64,000 bases of DNA. Origin: Schizochytrium sp. CCTCC M209059 (taxonomy: Eukaryota > Sar > Bigyra > Thraustochytrida > Thraustochytriidae). The notes beneath the pieces were generated by a model. It did not search any database, was not told where the DNA came from, and worked only from the letters and a program-made list of their open reading frames with translations. The stretch spans positions 62,275-126,274 of the forward strand of contig KN805415.1 in NCBI GenBank assembly GCA_000818945.1. Reading direction: 5' to 3'. The translations under genes and the position numbers were made by a program. Below, piece after piece: positions 20,301 to 26,670 of the stretch (position 1 is the first letter of the stretch; every line of letters begins with the position of its first letter).

Positions 20301-21439
20301 GCTGCCATATGTTCCTGGTCGAGAACGAGAAGCACGCCTTTGGCGTCGAAAAAGTGCTGCATCGCATCGTGAATACGCGTTTCCTGAATGCTATCTGGAG
20401 CGGCGAAGGAGGACTCGGTAAAGCGTTCGACGCACTGCATTTCCCCCGAGCTACTGGAACCAGCCTGGCGCGCGTCCTGTTGCACCTCGAAGGCATGCAC
20501 AAGGATGAACGAGCAAAAATCGCGCCACAGTCGATAGGCGGCCATGGCGTCGCCACGAAGGTGCGCTGGCGAATACTCGGCATTCCAGTAGCGGAGGGGC
20601 AAATCATCGAGGTCTGCAGTGACCTCGAAGAACGCCTGGTGCCAGGCGTCGCGTGCTCGTTCAATGTCGGAGCGCCGGAGCTCCTCGTTGGCGCGATTAC
20701 CATTCTGTCCCTCCTTCTTGCCCTTGCCATTGGCGTTGCCTGATTTCGTAAGAGGCTTGGCGATGCCATTGCGAAGAGCCGCAGGTCGCGTGGAAGCGGC
20801 AACGCCAAGAATGTCATTGAACCATCCACGCAGCGTCTTTTCCGAGGCGAGAGCTAGCCATATGGGCCGTCCCTCCTTGGTAGGGTAGACGCGGAACGTG
20901 TACAAACGAGACTTTTTGTCGAGCTCGACCTGCTTGAAGCCGGCATTTTCGAGCACGAGGACGCGGGTTTTGCGATGTTCCTCGGCAACGCCGCTCTGGG
21001 AATCTTTTGACCTGGACCGCGAGCGCGATCGGCCGTCGGCGCTGTCTCCTGAGCTCGAGGACGAAGACCGAAAGGGCCAGATGGCGAAACCCTTGGTCTG
21101 GTGTTCCTTGATGACGAGGTTTCCATTTGCAAAGAGGATGACATCCTTTTTCGACCAGCGCACGAACTCCCTGTCGTCGCTCGGGTCATCGTCGCCGCCG
21201 CCCTTTCCCGAGACGTCTGGCTGGCTCATATCCTCCCAGTCCCCAAACTCGTCATCCGCGGATCCAAGAAGGTTGCTGTTCGGCGCCTCCTCCTGCGCTT
21301 TCCGGGACGCCGCGGACGTGGCCTTGAACTCCTTCTCGAACATGATCCCCTCGCGCACGATCACATGGCCCTCCACCTTGCGCATGCGCGCGTCGTACGC
21401 CGCCGCCGAGGACGACGTCGAGGCCACGGACTTGGGCAT
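14363..21439 (-). CDS. Giant PH-domain and RCC1-repeat protein
   Basis: A 2358-residue protein from the ATG at 21439; upstream the frame is open but Arg/Ala-rich and GC-driven. Residues about 85-210 form a PH-like domain with an inserted Ser/Arg-rich loop. Residues about 290-1080 are a helical region with no family I recognise. A Gln-rich tract lies at about 1083-1109. RCC1 propeller repeats occupy about 1271-1635, with recurring SCGREHTLLL, AHSLAV, YSWGFGESGALGHG and similar, and a second block follows at about 2146-2345 (ACGSGHSLVL, LSWGAGIAGELGHG, RHSAVV). Between them, near 2080-2127, is a motif of the type RFYLKYNP...KYGPEP found near the ends of many protist proteins. RCC1 propellers act as Ran or Rab exchange factors or as scaffolds; PH suggests membrane lipid binding. 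Exact role unknown. Confidence 0.85.
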   Translation of the reverse strand: MPKSVASTSSSAAAYDARMRKVEGHVIVREGIMFEKEFKATSAASRKAQEEAPNSNLLGSADDEFGDWEDMSQPDVSGKGGGDDDPSDDREFVRWSKKDVILFANGNLVIKEHQTKGFAIWPFRSSSSSSGDSADGRSRSRSRSKDSQSGVAEEHRKTRVLVLENAGFKQVELDKKSRLYTFRVYPTKEGRPIWLALASEKTLRGWFNDILGVAASTRPAALRNGIAKPLTKSGNANGKGKKEGQNGNRANEELRRSDIERARDAWHQAFFEVTADLDDLPLRYWNAEYSPAHLRGDAMAAYRLWRDFCSFILVHAFEVQQDARQAGSSSSGEMQCVERFTESSFAAPDSIQETRIHDAMQHFFDAKGVLLVLDQEHMAANRFQLAASLILQQGVKLFATPTPPGPYDLERLDTPLGPEASPFARFMHLPVSRTAATLLITQHGFVSSVDIPSQRDRRKAVILAMLCVPRESSVLRFTQNSIKCLCPSRSDGHRHLNRIVSTILGRDVYGNALLTFKQDEIFEHLAWKADLLRPEYPVARLDLFREYYVRFNNLRFNPDETQPALDAELLITLDAYINGTYAAATHIARHRHLVNRPQQIITILHNHGTSATEESLSLMYELLGPSGGDIVLPDLVLHRFRGNFNGAVLFLRFFMQQASEFASSAPSGGHGWNRSRLSLFDTVELRRMLVQAFLRLSGQVLTVKTLLHDMQEINSLATLGEQVDLAYEGNNSSILEHGGPHLYVQRLSGGMNRCSIRDDAGISYPEYPIESRDPLEMASTVLNRLNYSVRHNLARYVPREQQAPASAVSFYADYARKIFQRDYSFSATSEKSSASSSSIGRKKSHVQETAKTKERVKRWWNPWRPAQPEVAGTIAWLTIMLSRAADLVLTPYISSERVCDTSSVLDALNRAEEMVRHHTSPLLVPIALVRAVLTARESSVVYALLIARAQHAVNVSAYITQLCNWLLFLPGAAHTPARSLRVRKLMEKLQRTPRKQPLSQAKLIERTFLRREPLRTYMHELDTVSVNNELEGLLQARFTLTEEDFDGEFTLQRLEASILLEMQTMGNVRRSMRIRFQSQQQNAATPVAQTQTQQQQQEYQQQQQQQRRDGQDYANGTHDSMGSLGADGSDLHNNSGGDLHAASGATGATDEERSRSESNATDNSLHTTASERALADALPSMQELVENMDVTTYVSVQGLTMGLSQEREQLMIQDLASGSPRMPSASRDSFGLNSPNNESEEDDEEKDADYGQSLLARSMVISSTLLPHEIEISHVSCGARHSALVTRAGVLLTFGYGGAGRLGHGDEESVAEPRVVQFFVENDIMVTSVDCGRDHTAAVGMTSGGLAGTVYAWGWGEAGRLGQGIEVGVQSTPAKINRYVLDEALHEEVPEACVEIVSVSCGREHTLLLSRSGMVFSCGVATCGRLGLGDAGRDRLIPTRIKGNLEDEQVVAVSAGDAHSLAVTSDGVVYSWGFGESGALGHGDTQNRLDPKRVALLQDMRRVVQVGCGAYHSVALDDQGRVWTWGDGINGQLGIEQDGAMGNSSSDDETGSTTIPRMVRFARVAPSGASIKQIACGTNTVWALDADNKLFHWGFPEIVDNGPRTPTLFEKGHSEIDQDHVVSVFAAGSLHQIVCFSNSSSYEGLSLVQSAPPAVMPPRKVRPAMDSLKTVVSYTENTPINELAQSRSTPHTSNGTGSDANNAMQSPRAPRFDLGRFRSNENSRGLRVLFCGSLDKDANTISYTRELLAFHHEQLMLRAGDVLGTEHKLDESADRMSSGQGEASADGRATNLNASPTPCIYESRPTVIRELSGSVITSAAGNQATWRFTTKTGKLYQWNSDHVRPVEQIELSLTGARSLKVSCSAENEWFGCIVDRGSLEEARKRSARETNGPGAASPKGPSRAQSVQGLGRDGSSFGGKTSKYAATTTSRERPGGESSSDGADSSERESGSTHLLLWNKSHRPAYSGSRKSHAGWKTIPSRDARYFPSVLWPPHDEMRLRDAAVGARNVVALDADGVAYEIGSDTPVAIMSLENSGVHPRRGLDEGSSTTRGRGRSESQDSFAMAQETSPMNLDFAARIRRFYLKYNPNKIRSNPGFLGTMLRLYGSRQQELLDLLHSKYGPEPSEREAICPTGFARDHPRIVHLPVRTRIVQVACGSGHSLVLSEKGKLFSWGEACPARGTGPSRTEFIKSPVPVPCKLPAPYPGADRTHIARIASSSSHCMAVTLGGLVLSWGAGIAGELGHGDRTSKYEPTLVRYFAREGIRGGRIACGHRHSAVVTTDGRVYTFGLATNGQLGLGVQDPRTLELCPTYVAEPRQVTLLDDDDPEAPLYATNVFAGRASTIILATHEANVAPEQ

Positions 21440-22089
21440 GGCGCCTTTTCCGCGCCGCCCAGAAGCGGAGGGACGAGGACCGGCGCAGCACCAGCCTGCG
21501 CGCAAGCTCCGCCCTCCCGCGCGGCTGCGCGAGCTCCGCCCTCGCGCCCGCGAGGCCGCGTCCTGCCGGCGCCGGCCGGCTCCGTGATGCCCTTTTCTCG
21601 CGCCGCCTGCGCCTCGCCGCGGCTCGCCTCGGGGCCTCGCCGCCTCGGCCTCGCGCGGGTTCGGGCTTTGGATACGGACCGCGAGCAGGGAGCCCGCGGC
21701 TTCGTCCTTGTTGCACGTATAACTACCTACATATATACGGCGCAGGACAGGACGAGCGGCGTCAGGGAGCTGAGGAAGAGCAAGGGGGGGAAACAAGGGC
21801 GACGCTGCGCGAAGGCCATCGTGAACGCCGCGCGACGAACGAGGCGAGCCGCCGCGCTTTGAAGGGGGCGGATGGATGGGGCAGCAGCGGATGTGTACTA
21901 GCACGCACGCGAGACGGCCAAGATAGGGAAGCAAAGGTGCGTCACCCATACCACAGTTAGTAGTAGAGCCTGACAGTGAGTGCCGATGGAAAAGATCAAG
22001 AAGCTCACGGTCTACGATTCACGGATACAAGCCGTAAGGTCGTATAAGAGCCGCTGGTGAAATCCAAAACTTGTTCGATAATTTCAAGA
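21440..22089. other. Leader of the RCC1 gene and 3' region of the ROCO-TIR gene
   Basis: No separate gene seen. The left part is GC-rich and is read as an Arg/Ala/Gly-rich extension of the RCC1 frame, which I treat as untranslated. The right 140 bases are lower in GC and should contain the 3' end of the ROCO-TIR transcript. Both flanking genes are on the minus strand. Confidence 0.5.
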
Positions 22090-25000
22090 TCAGCTAGAAT
22101 CAATGCGACTGATAAGCTCATCGTAAAAGCCTTCGGCAAGGTACAGACGACGCTGAAAGGGCATCGACTCGCGGTCATCAAAGATGTGCTTTGCCGTCTT
22201 TGGCACCGTGTCAATGTACGTGGAGAAGTTGGCAAAACCCACACGGTTCGGATCGCTCTCGTGCACGAGAAGAATCGGCTTTTCTGCTTCCAAGGCCGTA
22301 GCAAGCTCCATACGCACCGCCTTCGAGCTGAAGATGGTCTTGGTCAAAAAGAGCAAGTAGCATTTCGACGCCAGAATACCAGCTTTCATCTCCTTTGCCG
22401 ATAGATTGCCTTCCGTTCGCTGGTCGACCCAAACTTTGAGTCCGCGATTCTTGAGCTTCTCAGCCATGAGGTTGCAGGCATCACCAGCTTCAAACTGCTT
22501 GTGGCTCAAGAAAACGTGGTACTGAAACTTGGAGTCCAAGCGCAAAGCTGCATGTCTACCCGTCTCGCCCGTGTCGCGCATGTCTTCTAGTAGCGAACCA
22601 CCTTCAAAGAACTGCGCAAAGTCCGCTACTTTGACACGTGTTGCGTCCACAGAGTCGACGTACTCGACATCTGATGCACGCGCCTCCTCTAGATCATCGT
22701 GTGGGACCAGAACAGACGCATGTGTCGGCGATTGCAGCAAAAGTTCCCAGGGCAAGTCTGCAAAGACCGCGTCGCGAGCACCCTGAAACATACTCAGGAG
22801 TGTCTTCAACGTGCTCGCAGGCTTGCCCGAGTCACGCTTCACGCGAATCCAAATCTTGTCGCCGATCTGCTCGAGCGCAAACTCGGAAAGACCGAAGCGG
22901 ATGATGGCCTTATTTCCTGCCAGCCGAGGCGGGTGCTTTCGAGACACTGCGTCTCCACTATGCTTGGCGCAGAGTGAGAGCAGGCGCGCAAAGACGCCAT
23001 CTGGAAGAAAAAACTCTGAAAAGTCTATAACACAGGTCAGACCAGAGTCCATGCCAGCAATCTCTGCCGCAAGACTATCATTGGTCGAATTCTTCAAAAG
23101 GCTGCTCACCAAAAAGAGAGGCTCGTCTTGGCGGCCCCTTGTGAGGGCCTTCTCTGGAAACAACCAATTCGACATCAACATCGTACCGCTCATAAAGTCG
23201 CGCAGATACGCGACTTGCTCATTCTCCCATAAATATTCTAAAAGGCTCTGCGTAGCGATGCCTCGGTTCCGTAGCTCCCCAAAGTCCGTTTTAAGTCGTG
23301 CATTCGGAAGATCACGATAATAATGCTTGACATGAATCTCGTCGGCAATCACCTTGGAAAGCTTGTCCAGTAACCACTGCGGCTTCAAGATGATCTTGTC
23401 ATACAATGCGTCTGTTGCGCGAAGATGAACAAGCATGCCGAGATCATGGAAAAAGCTCAAAAGCTCGTCGGTCTGACTACCAGCGTGATACTTTGTCGCA
23501 ATCTCTTGAGCGGTAGCAAACGGTACGTAATTGCAATCGAGCTTCAACAGGTCGTCCAACACCTTGAGCCAGCGCAGTGAGATCTTGCGTGCGATGGGCT
23601 CAAGCCTAGACGCTGTTTTCTCCACAGCACTTCGCAAGCGCCACGCGCGATCCGTGTCGTTACTCATGTTGTCGATTGGGAAAAAGCTCAGGCTCGATGT
23701 AGAGTTTGGAATGATCTGTTCGTTCTTGTGAACAGACATGTTGTCGATCAGAATTTTTTCAACCATGTGAACGTCGACAGAAGCGTCATCGTAGTGAGTT
23801 CCGACCAGCAAAACGGGTGCTTCGGGAGCGTGCAGCTCGACCGAGTTGAGCCAAAACGTCAGGTACTCTAGTGCTTTTTCTCGCTCGTCGAGAAGTTTCT
23901 TCATGTCAAAAACGAGCATGTAGACACCGCCTTCACGCGTAAGGAAAATGTGATGTAGCGCGTAAAAGACCTCTTGACCCGCATAATCCCATATTCTAAA
24001 GTAGATTTTGTTGCCTGACTGCGTCTTACCAGCCATGTTCTCAATCTCGTCATAGTCGAACTGTTGCGCCACCTCGGCCTCGGGCACCAGCTCCACTTGC
24101 TCCTCGGTTCTAGTTCTGGATGATGCTCTTCCTAACGTTCCTGTGTCTCCTATCGTGTTTGTCACAAAACGAGTGATGCGCATCCACACGCCTGCTATGC
24201 TCGTCTGCCACCGCGAAGGCTCTTCCGCAGTCATGCGCAAGGCCGCCACGCGACACGCCTGACGTGTAAATCCGCTGTCAAAGTCCTTGCTCACGCTCCA
24301 GGACTCTGCATCAGTGCACGTAAGCTCGACACCCACCGTCGAGATATGCTCCTTTTCCGGCGCCATGCCCAGCAGCGAGCGCACCGTGGAGGTTTTGCCT
24401 GCGGCGGCCTGGCCGATGAGCATAAGCTTGCAGCGGCCCAGTTCTGCAGGGTCCCCGTTCGCTAGCGCCGCCTTGAGCGCCGCCGCTGCTGCCACACCAA
24501 GCGCCTCTGCCATGGGTCTCTCGGCCTCCGAGCCGTCCAGCACGCGCGTCGAGTCGCCCGTCACCGCGTCCCAGACTCGCACGCTCTTGTCGCCAGCTCC
24601 GCTCACGATCTCGGCGCCCATGAGAGCGACCGAAGACACCCAGTCCGCGTGTCCTTGCAAGACGTGCAGCGCATCTCCGCTGCACGCGTCCCAAACTCTG
24701 ACAGTGTTGTCCCAGGACCCGCTCACAATGCGGTCTCCCTCGAGCGCGACGGAGTACACCGAGCGGGTGTGGCCCTCGAGCGCGCGGACGAGCTCCAAGG
24801 AGGGCGCGGCGTAGACCCTCACCTTCTTGTCGCGGGACCCGCTGACCATGCGCTGCGCGTCAATCGCGACCGCTCTGGCGTAACCCGTCGCCTCCGTGAG
24901 GACGCGGCGTGGGTCGCCGCTGACCCGGTCGAAGACGCGCACGGTGTTGTCCTTGAGCCCGGCCACGAGCAGGTCGCCATGGGCGGCGAGGCCGAAGACC

Positions 25001-25380
25001 GTCGCCCCGGCGTCGATCCTCAAGCGGGTCTGGCCGCTGGCCTTGTCCCAGACGCGGATGGTGTCGTCGTCGGACCCGGAGATGATCTCGTTGCCGACGA
25101 AGATGACGCTCTCGACGTGGTCGGTGTGGCCCTCCAGGGCGTGCACCACGGAGGCGGTGGCCAGGTCGATGAGAAAGAGGCCGCCGTAGTCGGTCCCCAC
25201 GGCGGCCAGCTTGCCCTGCACGGCCACTCTCGTAGCCGGCTTGTCGTTGGGCGTCTTCATCTCCAAGACGAGGGCGCCGTCCTTCTTGCTCCACGCACGC
25301 AGGAAGCCGTCCCAGCTGGCGGCCAGCACGAGGTCGGCGGACTGCGCGACGCCATACACGTTGCCCCGGATGCGGCCCAT
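22090..25380 (-). CDS. WD40-Roc-COR-TIR protein (NLR-like ROCO)
   Basis: A 1096-residue protein from the ATG at 25380, the first in-frame ATG. Residues 1 to about 300 form a WD40 propeller of roughly seven blades (IISGSDDDTIRVWD, IVSGSWDNTVRVWD, IVSGAGDKSVRVWD). Residues about 315-560 are a Roc GTPase: P-loop LIGQAAAGKTS, switch II WDYAGQEVFY, and a G4-like LLVGTHYDD. An extra stretch of about 90 residues sits between P-loop and switch II. Residues about 600-900 match the COR domain (KPQWLLDKLSKVI, FFLPDGVFARLLS). Residues about 950-1070 are a TIR domain (YHVFLSHK, GLKVWVDQ, then VRMELATALEAEKPILLV) that keeps the glutamate in helix C. ROCO proteins are GTP-driven dimer switches; TIR domains signal or cleave NAD in immunity and cell death. 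No kinase domain is present. The combined role is inferred. Confidence 0.9.
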   Translation of the reverse strand: MGRIRGNVYGVAQSADLVLAASWDGFLRAWSKKDGALVLEMKTPNDKPATRVAVQGKLAAVGTDYGGLFLIDLATASVVHALEGHTDHVESVIFVGNEIISGSDDDTIRVWDKASGQTRLRIDAGATVFGLAAHGDLLVAGLKDNTVRVFDRVSGDPRRVLTEATGYARAVAIDAQRMVSGSRDKKVRVYAAPSLELVRALEGHTRSVYSVALEGDRIVSGSWDNTVRVWDACSGDALHVLQGHADWVSSVALMGAEIVSGAGDKSVRVWDAVTGDSTRVLDGSEAERPMAEALGVAAAAALKAALANGDPAELGRCKLMLIGQAAAGKTSTVRSLLGMAPEKEHISTVGVELTCTDAESWSVSKDFDSGFTRQACRVAALRMTAEEPSRWQTSIAGVWMRITRFVTNTIGDTGTLGRASSRTRTEEQVELVPEAEVAQQFDYDEIENMAGKTQSGNKIYFRIWDYAGQEVFYALHHIFLTREGGVYMLVFDMKKLLDEREKALEYLTFWLNSVELHAPEAPVLLVGTHYDDASVDVHMVEKILIDNMSVHKNEQIIPNSTSSLSFFPIDNMSNDTDRAWRLRSAVEKTASRLEPIARKISLRWLKVLDDLLKLDCNYVPFATAQEIATKYHAGSQTDELLSFFHDLGMLVHLRATDALYDKIILKPQWLLDKLSKVIADEIHVKHYYRDLPNARLKTDFGELRNRGIATQSLLEYLWENEQVAYLRDFMSGTMLMSNWLFPEKALTRGRQDEPLFLVSSLLKNSTNDSLAAEIAGMDSGLTCVIDFSEFFLPDGVFARLLSLCAKHSGDAVSRKHPPRLAGNKAIIRFGLSEFALEQIGDKIWIRVKRDSGKPASTLKTLLSMFQGARDAVFADLPWELLLQSPTHASVLVPHDDLEEARASDVEYVDSVDATRVKVADFAQFFEGGSLLEDMRDTGETGRHAALRLDSKFQYHVFLSHKQFEAGDACNLMAEKLKNRGLKVWVDQRTEGNLSAKEMKAGILASKCYLLFLTKTIFSSKAVRMELATALEAEKPILLVHESDPNRVGFANFSTYIDTVPKTAKHIFDDRESMPFQRRLYLAEGFYDELISRIDSS

Positions 25381-26670
25381 GGCGGCGGCGCGGGGAGCGA
25401 GGAAGCGAGGGAGCGAGGAAGCGAGGGAGCGAGCGTGTCTGGGCTGGCGACGCGAAGAATCGACGAGAAAGAGGGGAGAGAGACTCGGGCGACGAGAGAA
25501 CAAAGTTGATAAAGATGGGCTGGCCGACAGCTCCGGCGCGCTTGGCGCGCTTGGCGCGCTTGCCGTGCCGCGCCGGCGCGCGCGCAAGCGAGAAGGAGGC
25601 GGAGAGGGCTGCTGGCTTGTGCCTGGCGGGCCAGCCAGCCAGCCAGCCAGCCAGTCTGCCTGCCTGCCTGCCGCGCGGTCGCGCGCGGTCGCGCGCCGCG
25701 AGGGCGCCGCAAGGGAGAACGGGTTAGGTGTTTGGGGTATAACTAGCTGAGGGACACGGCACACACGTACGAATAAGCCTTAAGAGAGAAGAAGAGTAGA
25801 CTTGGTTATGTGCTTTCGTCTTCGAGCTGGTCGTCACCGTATGCCAACTAGATGGGAGTCTTTCAGAGCGGTCGAACACCGATTTGACAAGGGAAGTAGA
25901 GTGAAGTCGAGCTTTAAAGTGCTTGGAATGAAGCTTTTGCTTGACCGAAGAGATGTGAAAAGCCTGAACGAGAGTGTTCATATTTGCCATTCTTTTGAGA
26001 AATGTCAATGTCTTACGACCAAGAAGTATCTTCTATCAAACCAGAATCAAAGCGAAAAACCTACCTGGTTTATGTTATATTTGCGACAGTCGAAGGAAGT
26101 CATTGATCGATGTCACCATTGGGACCAATTGATTATAGAAATGACATTTGTATGCAAACGATTGCGAGATGAAACGTCAAATCTGTCTGTCGCTGCTGCC
26201 GCCACCCAAAGAGCAAGAATACCATCTCTTCATTCCCATACTTTCTAGCCCAAGAGTACCTATGCCAGCGATTTTGCCTTCCTTACGGCGCACCTTTCGC
26301 TGACTATCCTTTTCGTACAACGCCTACAAAGTGTCCCTCATGCGAGAAACTCTTACCTTTCTTTACGTTGTGGAGTGTCCTACTATACCATGGGCTCAGA
26401 CCTTATCATATTGCACGTCGCGCCCACGACTATTGCTCACTCAATCTTGACAAGAAGGGGAAAAGCCTCTGCTTGTGTGTATAGGTCGTATCATGGTGGC
26501 TGCTGTCCCCTTTGACGGTTAGCAGCTAGCGTTGAGTCGTCGTCACCGGGGCGGATGATGGATGCTGTAGCCAGTTCCTCGACGTCGACGCGAACGTCGA
26601 GAAGGGACGGCGCGTCGCGCACGGCGTGGGCCTCTGCGGCCATTGCGGCCGCTGCGACAGCAAGACATCG
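25381..26670. promoter_or_regulatory. Divergent intergenic region between ROCO-TIR and Sfi1 genes
   Basis: The part next to the ROCO-TIR start is GC-rich with short tandem repeats: a GAGCGAGGAAGC-type array at about 25395-25430, a 9-bp GGCGCGCTT triplet at about 25534-25561 and CCAG/CCTG runs at about 25627-25671. From about 25730 to 26470 base composition drops to clearly lower GC than the surroundings. A frame of about 147 codons from the ATG at 25808 to 26248 lies there but resembles nothing I know. Both promoters must lie in this stretch. Confidence 0.45.

Noticed and set aside
21440..21949. N-terminal extension of the RCC1 protein by about 170 residues
   Set aside because: Arg/Ala/Gly/Pro-rich, GC-driven and with no domain; the ATG at 21439 starts a normal sequence leading into the PH-like domain.
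25808..26248. Plus-strand frame of about 147 codons in the low-GC patch
   Set aside because: No recognised features, no clear codon bias and the frame only opens earlier through a TTG; mentioned as a finding but not called as a gene.
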